From contig JASLFJ010000015.1 in NCBI GenBank assembly GCA_030150665.1, forward strand, positions 1 through 6,582: 6,582 nucleotides of DNA, given 5' to 3'. Each line of letters opens with the position of its first letter. Within the stretch, counting starts at the first letter, position 1. A model generated the notes under the pieces. That model worked only from the letters and a program-made list of their open reading frames with translations. It was not told the origin of the DNA and searched no databases. This DNA is from Enterococcaceae bacterium. GTDB lineage: Bacteria > Bacillota > Bacilli > Lactobacillales > Catellicoccaceae. Of this stretch, positions 1 to 4,810 are shown one piece after another. Position numbers and translations under genes: made by a program.

Positions 1-1
1 G

Positions 2-121
2 GAGCATATTCATCAATATGGTGCTTCGAAGCAACCTAATGAATTATTATTATTAGCTACAGGACAATCGCTAGATCCTAATTATTTAATTGATTATTTA
101 AAAGATCTTTATTTGAATTAA
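2..121 (+). CDS. C-terminal end of a probable M32-family carboxypeptidase (partial)
   Basis: Only the last 39 residues are present; the gene enters from the left edge in the frame starting at base 2 and stops with TAA at 119-121. The visible peptide begins EHIHQYGASKQPNELL and continues with ATGQSLDPNYLIDYLKDLY. This matches the conserved tail of M32 metallocarboxypeptidases (thermostable carboxypeptidase Taq / B. subtilis YpwA type), where an 'IHxYG...P.ELL...TGE.LdP.YLIdYL..KY' pattern closes the protein. These are cytoplasmic, metal-dependent enzymes that release C-terminal amino acids from peptides. The HEXXH metal site lies upstream of the window and cannot be checked. No convincing hairpin terminator follows; there is only a short T run at 128-133. 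The family call rests on remembered tail similarity alone. Confidence 0.75.
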   Translation, partial: EHIHQYGASKQPNELLLLATGQSLDPNYLIDYLKDLYLN

Positions 122-187
122 TGCACATTTTTTATATTTCTTAGAATCTACTATACCTTCAGCCTAGCGGTAGTTTAATAACTTCAG

Positions 188-216
188 TTGACAGTTAGAT
201 TATATATGATTAAAAT
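188..216 (+). promoter_or_regulatory. Sigma-A promoter for rny
   Basis: TTGACA (188-193, six of six consensus) is separated by exactly 17 bases from TAAAAT (211-216, five of six). Transcription would start near 222-223, giving a leader of about 107 bases before the rny start codon. The match makes this one of the most convincing promoters in the window. It implies that rny is transcribed independently of the peptidase gene upstream. A TATAAT also occurs at 250-255 but has no acceptable -35 element. Confidence 0.8.
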
Positions 217-252
217 AATGGTGCATATTATAATTTTAATATGCACTGTTAT
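215..252 (+). promoter_or_regulatory. Inverted repeat / stem-loop at the 5' end of the rny leader
   Basis: The arms GTGCATATTA (221-230) and TAATATGCAC (237-246) are a perfect 10-bp inverted repeat around a six-base TAATTT loop. Two G-T wobbles and four more A-T pairs extend the fold to 215-252. The repeat starts just after the -10 element, so the core hairpin would be the first thing transcribed. It is either a 5'-terminal mRNA hairpin, which often affects stability, or a DNA operator overlapping the transcription start. The sequence alone cannot tell these apart. No T run follows it, so it is not an intrinsic terminator. A weaker second stem, ATTTGA/TCAAAT (270-275 with 291-296), follows in the same leader. 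Confidence 0.6.
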
Positions 253-329
253 AATAACTTTAGATTGTGATTTGAAATAAGAAGTGAATCTCAAATTGTG
301 AAATAATACGGTAGTTTGGAGGTGAGAAA

Positions 330-1889
330 ATGGAATTTTATATGATGCTTCTTGCTATCGTAATGATTATTTTAGGATTTATTATAGGTATCTTTTTGGC
401 AAAAGCGCAACAAAAACAAAGTATGTCATTAGCGCAACAAAATATTAAAGATTTATTATCTAAAGCAGAAAAAGAAGCTGAAACATTAAAAAAAGAATCA
501 TTACTTGAAGCTAAAGAAGAAAATCAGCGTTATCGTTTGCAGATGGAACAAGAATTAAAAGAACAGCGTCAAGAATTAAAAGGACAAGAACAAAGGTTAT
601 TACAAAAAGAGACGAATTTAGATCGTAAAGATACTATTTTAGAAAAAAAAGAAGCGATACTAGAAGAAAAAGAAGAGCGTATTTCGAAAAAGTATGATGA
701 TATTGAACAACAAGAAAAATCTATTCATTTATTAATTCAACAACAAAAAGAAGAGCTTGAACGTATTGCTCATTTATCTATGGAAGAAGCTCAGGAGAAA
801 ATTTTAGAAGATGCTGAATTAGAATTATCTCATGAGCTTGCAACACGTATTAAGCAAAATGAACGATTTATTAAAGAAAAAGCAGATAGATGTGCTAAAG
901 AACTGATCGCACAAGCCATCCAAAGAGGGGCTGCTGATCAAGTTTCAGAAACAACAGTGTCGGTTGTGACGTTACCTAATGATGAGATGAAGGGTAGAAT
1001 TATTGGTAGAGAGGGTCGCAATATTAGAACTTTAGAGACATTAACGGGCATTGATTTAATTATTGATGATACCCCTGAGGCGGTTGTACTTTCTGGATTT
1101 GATCCTATCCGTCGTGAAATTGCACGGATGACACTTGAAAAGTTGATACAAGATGGTCGTATTCATCCTGCACGAATTGAAGAAATGGTTGAAAAATCTA
1201 GAAAAGAAATGGATCAACGGATTAGAGAATACGGCGAACAAGCTATTTTTGATTTAGGTATTCATGTGATGCATCCAGATCTTATTAAGATTATAGGCCG
1301 TCTTCACTTTAGAACAAGTTATGGTCAAAATGTGTTGCTGCATTCTATTGAGGTTGCTAAGTTGGCAGGAGTTTTAGCTGCGGAATTAGGAGAAGATGTG
1401 ATGTTAGCAAAACGTGCTGGGTTGCTGCATGATATAGGTAAAGCTTTAGATCATGAAGTAGAAGGTTCCCATGTAGAACTTGGTGTTGAACTGGCAACAA
1501 AATATAATGAAAATGAAGTAGTGATTAATGCGATTGAATCTCATCATGGAGATGTTGAAGCAACATCAGTTATTTCAGTATTAGTAGCAGCTGCCGATGC
1601 ATTATCTGCTGCTCGTCCTGGAGCTAGAAGTGAGTCTTTAGAGCATTATATTCGTCGATTGGAACATCTTGAAGAAATTGCTAATAGCTTTGAAGGTGTA
1701 GAAAATAGTTTTGCTATTCAAGCTGGTAGAGAGATTAGAATTATCGTTCAACCTGAATTAATTTCTGATGATGATGCGATAATATTAGCTCATTCTATTC
1801 GTCAACGTATTGAATCTGAATTAGAATATCCTGGACATATAAAAATTACTGTAGTTCGAGAAGTTCGGGCGGTAGATTATGCAAAATAG
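330..1889 (+). CDS. rny: Ribonuclease Y (membrane-anchored endoribonuclease, KH-HD)
   Basis: RNase Y is the endoribonuclease that starts decay and processing of many mRNAs in Firmicutes; it sits on the inner face of the membrane. The 519-residue protein has the full family layout and normal length. Residues 2-25 are a single hydrophobic membrane anchor. About 28-195 is a highly charged Lys/Glu/Gln coiled coil. About 208-272 is a KH RNA-binding domain with GRIIGREGRN at 222-231. About 334-430 is the HD hydrolase domain with H338, the metal-binding HD pair H367-D368 (LLHDIGKA), SHH at 404-406 and AADALSAARPGARSES at 421-436. The C-terminal domain ends the protein. GGAGG at 318-322 lies seven bases before ATG 330, ahead of the anchor, which supports this start over M5 or M6. 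The gene has its own promoter and terminator. It commonly follows recA in Firmicutes, but here it follows a peptidase gene. Confidence 0.97.
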   Translation: MEFYMMLLAIVMIILGFIIGIFLAKAQQKQSMSLAQQNIKDLLSKAEKEAETLKKESLLEAKEENQRYRLQMEQELKEQRQELKGQEQRLLQKETNLDRKDTILEKKEAILEEKEERISKKYDDIEQQEKSIHLLIQQQKEELERIAHLSMEEAQEKILEDAELELSHELATRIKQNERFIKEKADRCAKELIAQAIQRGAADQVSETTVSVVTLPNDEMKGRIIGREGRNIRTLETLTGIDLIIDDTPEAVVLSGFDPIRREIARMTLEKLIQDGRIHPARIEEMVEKSRKEMDQRIREYGEQAIFDLGIHVMHPDLIKIIGRLHFRTSYGQNVLLHSIEVAKLAGVLAAELGEDVMLAKRAGLLHDIGKALDHEVEGSHVELGVELATKYNENEVVINAIESHHGDVEATSVISVLVAAADALSAARPGARSESLEHYIRRLEHLEEIANSFEGVENSFAIQAGREIRIIVQPELISDDDAIILAHSIRQRIESELEYPGHIKITVVREVRAVDYAK

Positions 1890-1922
1890 CTTAACAATTT
1901 TTGTTAAGCTATTTTTTATTTT
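1883..1922 (+). terminator. Intrinsic terminator of rny, overlapping its stop codon
   Basis: Bases 1883-1897 (AAAATAGCTTAACAA) pair perfectly with 1901-1915 around a three-T loop. This gives a 15-bp stem followed by a T-rich tail that runs to 1922. The rny stop codon TAG (1887-1889) lies inside the 5' arm. The A-rich start and T-rich end make it potentially functional in both directions, although no gene on the minus strand needs it. Confidence 0.9.
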
Positions 1923-1954
1923 AAGACCAAATAATAGCATTTCATATATCTCTA

Positions 1955-1986
1955 TGTTAAAATGGGCGAAAAGAGACAATTATAAT
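1955..1986 (+). promoter_or_regulatory. Candidate promoter(s) for the DUF896-tkt unit
   Basis: Two overlapping options are visible. One is an extended -10 element, TG-T-TAAAAT (1955-1963), with no good -35. The other is a perfect TATAAT (1981-1986) with a poor -35 (TTAAAA, 1957-1962) at an 18-base spacing. A further TATAAT at 2003-2008 is too near the ribosome binding site to be likely. A promoter is expected here because the strong rny terminator lies just upstream; which element is used cannot be decided. I see no GAAC-N4-GTTC LexA-type box, although the B. subtilis counterpart of the next gene is in an SOS operon. Confidence 0.45.
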
Positions 1987-2003
1987 ATATTTTATTTTTG
2001 TCT
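1974..2003. repeat. Imperfect 30-bp dyad over the DUF896-tkt promoter
   Basis: AGACAA (1974-1979) and TTGTCT (1998-2003) are perfect inverted half-sites. Inside them ATAA (1982-1985) pairs with TTAT (1992-1995) in register, so the whole 30-bp element is nearly symmetric. It covers the TATAAT at 1981-1986. The position suits an operator, but I do not recognise the binding protein. Some of the inner symmetry could be chance in A/T-rich DNA. Confidence 0.35.
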
Positions 2004-2032
2004 ATAATTTCTAAAATCAAGGAGGAGTTTTT

Positions 2033-2272
2033 ATGCTATCTAAAGATAAAATGAATCGTATTAATGAATTAGCACGTCTTTCTAAAGAGCGTTCATTAAC
2101 AGAAGATGAGAAAAAAGAACAAAAATTGTTAAGAGATGAATATTTATCAGTCTTTCGTGAAGGTATGAGGCAACATATTGAAGGAGCTAAAATTATTGAT
2201 CCAGAAGGTAATGATGTCACACCTGAGAAAGTAAAAGCAATTCAAAAAGAGCGTGGATTACATAATAGATAA
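2033..2272 (+). CDS. DUF896 family protein (YnzC-like, UPF0291)
   Basis: This is a small cytoplasmic protein of 79 residues, the usual family length, with no signal peptide or membrane segment. Residues 1-44 hold the family signature: MNRINELARLSKERSLTEDE, then a second charged helix EQKLLRDEYLSVFREGMR, matching the helical hairpin known from B. subtilis YnzC. The C-terminal part carries the conserved DPEGNDVTPEKV (residues 56-67). Its molecular function is unknown. AAGGAGGAG (2019-2027), with GGAGG ending seven bases before ATG 2033, is a near-perfect ribosome binding site. It lies 47 bases upstream of tkt with no terminator between, so the two are probably co-transcribed. In B. subtilis ynzC also lies next to tkt, downstream of the SOS genes yneA and yneB, which are absent here. 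Confidence 0.92.
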   Translation: MLSKDKMNRINELARLSKERSLTEDEKKEQKLLRDEYLSVFREGMRQHIEGAKIIDPEGNDVTPEKVKAIQKERGLHNR

Positions 2273-2319
2273 TTGAATATATTAAAGGGCAATGAAATCA
2301 GATAATAGGTGGTAGAGAT

Positions 2320-4314
2320 ATGTTAAATAAGTTAGATGAATTATCAGTAAATACATTACGTATGTTAAGTGTTGATATGATTGAAAAGGCTAATTCAGGA
2401 CATCCTGGATTACCACTAGGTGCAGCACCTATGGCATATACATTATGGACTCAGCATTTAAATATTGATCCTAAATCAGGACGGGATTGGCCAAATAGAG
2501 ATCGTTTTGTATTATCTGCAGGCCATGGTTCAGCATTATTATATAGCTTATTACATGTTTCAGGCTTTGATGTGAGTATTGATGATTTAAAACAATTTAG
2601 ACAATGGGATAGTAAAACACCTGGTCATCCAGAAGTAGGACATACCGATGGTGTGGAAGCGACAACAGGACCTTTAGGACAAGGTCTGGCAATGGCTGTT
2701 GGAATGGCGATGGCTGAAGCACATTTAAGTGCAAAATATAATCGTCCAGGATTTCCAATTATGGATCACTATACTTATGTATTGTGTGGTGATGGAGATC
2801 TGATGGAAGGGATTTCGCAAGAAGCAATGAGTCTTGCTGGACATTTAAAATTAAATAAACTGATTGTTTTATATGATTCTAATGATATTTCTTTAGATGG
2901 CCCCTTAAATAAAGCTTTTTCAGAAAATGTTGCTGAGCGTGTTCAAGCTAGTGGCTGGCATTATTTATGTGTAGAAGATGGTACGGACTTATCAGCCATT
3001 TCTGCAGCTATTACATTAGCAAAAACCTCTTCATTGCCGACACTGATTGAAGTGAAAACGATTATTGGACAAGGGGCGCCTAAAGAAGGAACAAATAAAG
3101 TTCACGGAGCTCCATTAGGAGAAGAAGGTATCAAACAAGTGCGTAAGTATTATGATTGGCAAGAAGAACCATTTCAAGTTCCTGATAAGGTTTATCAACA
3201 TTTTAATGAAACGGTTCAGGTTAGAGGTGCTTTAGCTAAAAATCAATGGGAAACATTATTTTCTAATTATGAACAAGAATATCCTGAATTGGCTCAGCAG
3301 TTTAAAGAAGGATTTAATCAAACATTACCAAATAGCTGGGCAGATTCTTTACCAAGTTATGAAGTAGGATCGGCTGCTGCGAGTCGTGTTACAAGTAAAG
3401 AAGTGATTCAATCTCTTGCAGAAAACATTCCATTTTTCTGGGGAGGCTCTGCAGATTTAGCATCATCTAATAACACAATGATTGCTGCAGATACTGATTT
3501 TTCAGCAGATCATTATGAAGGTAGAAATATTTGGTATGGTGTTCGTGAATTTGGGATGGCAGCAGCCATGAACGGAATTGCTCTTCACGGGGGAACAAGA
3601 ACTTATGCCGCTACGTTTTTTGTATTTGTAGATTATTTAAGAGCTGCTGTTAGATTATCTGCACTTCAACAACTTCCGGTTACTTATGTGTTAACTCATG
3701 ACTCTATTGCCGTAGGTGAAGATGGACCTACACATGAGCCTGTAGAACAATTAGCAAGCCTTAGAGCGATGCCAAATGTGAATGTTATTCGTCCAGCTGA
3801 TGGCAATGAAGTAGTTGCTGCATGGAAATTAGCCATTCAAGCAGAAAAAACACCAACAATACTAGCACTGAGTCGTCAAAACTTGCCTGTATTACCATAT
3901 ACAGATACCTTAGCTTCAGAAGGAGTAATGAAAGGGGCTTATGTGTTAAGCGCAGAACAACAAGAGCTTCAAGGTATTTTGATTGCCTCTGGTTCAGAAG
4001 TGGCTTTAGCTATTGAGGCACAAAAAGAGTTGTTTGCAAAAGGGATTGATGTTCGTGTTGTGTCTATGCCATGTATGGAACTGTTTCATCAGCAGTCTAA
4101 AGCATATCAAGAACAAGTATTACCAAGTACATGTCAAGCACGTGTAGCTATTGAAATGGGATCAAGATTTGGTTGGCATCAATTTGTATTTAATGATGAG
4201 GCTATTTTATCTGTAGATCAGTTTGGAGCAAGTGCTCCAGGTGGAGAAGTGATTAAACAGTATGGATTTACAGTAGATCATATATTAGATACTTATCAAA
4301 AACTTTATGTATAA
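2320..4314 (+). CDS. tkt: Transketolase
   Basis: Transketolase is a cytoplasmic, thiamine-diphosphate- and Mg/Ca-dependent dimer. It moves two-carbon ketol units between sugar phosphates in the non-oxidative pentose phosphate pathway. The 664 residues are full length. The N-terminal TPP domain shows SGHPG (H28), AGHGS (H69), GPLGQG (117-122), the GDGDLMEG start of the TPP/metal motif (157 on) with its Asn at N188 in DSNDI, and VHGAPLG (H262). The pyrimidine-binding domain has the catalytic glutamate E410 in VREFGM, plus THDSIAVGEDGPTHEP (H460, D468, H472). Phosphate-site arginines R356 and R519 fit the yeast enzyme alignment. The C-terminal domain runs from about 540. AGGTGG (2307-2312) lies seven bases before the ATG. 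No terminator follows directly, so transcripts may run into the csp region. Confidence 0.97.
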   Translation: MLNKLDELSVNTLRMLSVDMIEKANSGHPGLPLGAAPMAYTLWTQHLNIDPKSGRDWPNRDRFVLSAGHGSALLYSLLHVSGFDVSIDDLKQFRQWDSKTPGHPEVGHTDGVEATTGPLGQGLAMAVGMAMAEAHLSAKYNRPGFPIMDHYTYVLCGDGDLMEGISQEAMSLAGHLKLNKLIVLYDSNDISLDGPLNKAFSENVAERVQASGWHYLCVEDGTDLSAISAAITLAKTSSLPTLIEVKTIIGQGAPKEGTNKVHGAPLGEEGIKQVRKYYDWQEEPFQVPDKVYQHFNETVQVRGALAKNQWETLFSNYEQEYPELAQQFKEGFNQTLPNSWADSLPSYEVGSAAASRVTSKEVIQSLAENIPFFWGGSADLASSNNTMIAADTDFSADHYEGRNIWYGVREFGMAAAMNGIALHGGTRTYAATFFVFVDYLRAAVRLSALQQLPVTYVLTHDSIAVGEDGPTHEPVEQLASLRAMPNVNVIRPADGNEVVAAWKLAIQAEKTPTILALSRQNLPVLPYTDTLASEGVMKGAYVLSAEQQELQGILIASGSEVALAIEAQKELFAKGIDVRVVSMPCMELFHQQSKAYQEQVLPSTCQARVAIEMGSRFGWHQFVFNDEAILSVDQFGASAPGGEVIKQYGFTVDHILDTYQKLYV

Positions 4315-4326
4315 AAAGTAAATTTC

Positions 4327-4355
4327 TTGTCAAATTTTAATAAATCAGTTAAAAT
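4327..4355 (+). promoter_or_regulatory. Sigma-A promoter for the cold-shock gene
   Basis: TTGTCA (4327-4332, five of six) is followed after exactly 17 bases by TAAAAT (4350-4355, five of six). It starts 13 bases after the tkt stop codon. The predicted start near 4362 gives a leader of about 110 bases, long for such a short gene but usual for cold-shock protein mRNAs. Confidence 0.75.
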
Positions 4356-4362
4356 AAAATGC

Positions 4363-4444
4363 GTAATATTGTGATTGGTAGATTAGAAGTTTTGTAGACA
4401 CATGGTTTTCAACACCTCTATTGTTACCAGATACACAGCATTAC
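4363..4444 (+). promoter_or_regulatory. Structured 5' leader of the csp mRNA
   Basis: Hand folding pairs GTAATATTGTG (4363-4373) with CACAGCATTAC (4434-4444), with one mismatch and one wobble. Inside it TGGTA (4376-4380) pairs with TACCA (4425-4429). Further in, TAGA-A-GT (4384-4390) pairs with AC-C-TCTA (4414-4420), with one A/C mismatch. Together this is one long interrupted hairpin spanning nearly the whole leader. It ends 13 bases before the ribosome binding site, leaving that site exposed. Temperature-responsive leaders are established for other csp mRNAs; that this one acts the same way is inference. No energy calculation was made. Confidence 0.5.
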
Positions 4445-4457
4445 AAGTAACTGGAAC

Positions 4458-4466
4458 AAGGAGGAG
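4458..4466 (+). promoter_or_regulatory. Strong ribosome binding site of csp, decides the start
   Basis: AAGGAGGAG is a near-complete match to the 16S rRNA tail. Two ATG codons follow, at 4470 and 4473. GGAGG (4460-4464) lies five bases before the first and eight before the second. The other genes here use seven, so 4473 fits better and also gives the standard 66-residue protein. The 13 bases from 4457 (CAAGGAGGAGTTT) also occur at 2018-2030 before the DUF896 gene. Confidence 0.75.
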
Positions 4467-4472
4467 TTTATG

Positions 4473-4673
4473 ATGGAACAAGGAACAGTTAAATGGTTTA
4501 ATGCAGAAAAAGGATTTGGATTTATTCAACGTGAAAATGGTGAAGATGTGTTTGTACATTATTCAGCAATTCAAGGTGAAGGATTTAAAACTTTAGAAGA
4601 GGGTCAAACAGTAACTTTTGATATTGAAGAAAGTGATCGTGGACCTCAAGCAGTTAATGTAGAAAAATTATAA
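4473..4673 (+). CDS. Cold-shock protein (CspA family)
   Basis: This is a 66-residue single cold-shock domain, a cytoplasmic five-strand beta-barrel that binds single-stranded RNA and DNA and acts as an RNA chaperone. Almost the whole protein is diagnostic: MEQGTVKWFNAEKGFGFI includes RNP1 (KGFGFI, 13-18), and VFVHY (26-30) is RNP2 with the binding aromatics F27 and H29. SAIQGEGFKTLEEGQ and the terminal QAVNVEKL complete the fold. RNP2 has Tyr where Phe is more common. ATG 4470 in the same frame would add one Met; 4473 is preferred on ribosome binding site spacing and family length. The gene stands alone between its own promoter and terminator. Which csp paralogue it is, and whether it is cold-induced or constitutive, cannot be told from the protein. 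Confidence 0.95.
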   Translation: MEQGTVKWFNAEKGFGFIQRENGEDVFVHYSAIQGEGFKTLEEGQTVTFDIEESDRGPQAVNVEKL

Positions 4674-4683
4674 AAGCTATATT

Positions 4684-4721
4684 AAAAAAACCATCACTAC
4701 ATATTCAGTGGTGGTTTTTTT
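4684..4721 (+). terminator. Intrinsic terminator of csp
   Basis: AAAAAAACCATCACT (4684-4698) pairs with AGTGGTGGTTTTTTT (4707-4721) around an eight-base loop. The stem is 15 bp with one wobble and has a nine-pair ACC...ACT core. The seven-T tract ends the 3' arm. The A tract on the 5' side means it could also stop transcription from the other direction. It is the first clear terminator after tkt, so it may serve DUF896-tkt read-through as well. Confidence 0.92.
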
Positions 4722-4768
4722 ATTTAATATAATAAAACAAAAGATTCATAGTAATTCAGAATGATATT

Positions 4769-4777
4769 TGCTATAAT
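4769..4777 (+). promoter_or_regulatory. Extended -10 promoter for typA
   Basis: TG-C-TATAAT (4769-4777) is a perfect extended -10 element. No recognisable -35 hexamer lies 16-18 bases upstream, which this promoter class tolerates. The start would be near 4784, leaving a short leader of about 27 bases before typA. Confidence 0.65.
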
Positions 4778-4810
4778 TAGTATTTAAGAAAAGAGTATAG
4801 GAGATTTTTT

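Noticed and set aside
101..110. Palindrome AAAGATCTTT near the peptidase gene end
   Set aside because: Lies inside coding sequence, has no loop, and reads as ordinary Lys-Asp-Leu codons.
148..173. Hairpin CTA-TA-CC / GGTAG as a terminator for the peptidase gene
   Set aside because: Only five pairs with a bulge and an 11-base loop, and no T tract after it.
643..650. Run of eight A in the rny coiled-coil region as a frameshift site
   Set aside because: The frame continues intact through a normal-length RNase Y, and A runs are expected in Lys-rich A/T-rich genes.
1056..1241. Minus-strand open frame of 61 codons inside rny
   Set aside because: It lies fully inside the well-supported KH region of RNase Y, is composed of low-complexity reverse codons, and resembles no family.
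1923..2032. LexA/SOS box upstream of the DUF896 gene
   Set aside because: Looked for because of the B. subtilis ynzC precedent; no GAAC-N4-GTTC-like site is present.
2017..2220. Minus-strand open frame opposite the DUF896 gene
   Set aside because: Ser/Leu-rich complement of a charged coding region, with no family resemblance and no ribosome binding site seen.
2273..2306. Possible tkt promoter: TTGAAT (2273) with GATAAT (2301)
   Set aside because: The 22-base spacing is too long, and the start would fall inside the tkt ribosome binding site.
3822..4016. Plus-strand open frame of 64 codons within tkt in another frame
   Set aside because: Overlaps the conserved transketolase C-terminal region; no ribosome binding site and no family features.
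4359..4397. 12-codon ORF starting ATG at 4359
   Set aside because: Its ATG lies at or before the predicted csp transcription start, and no ribosome binding site precedes it.
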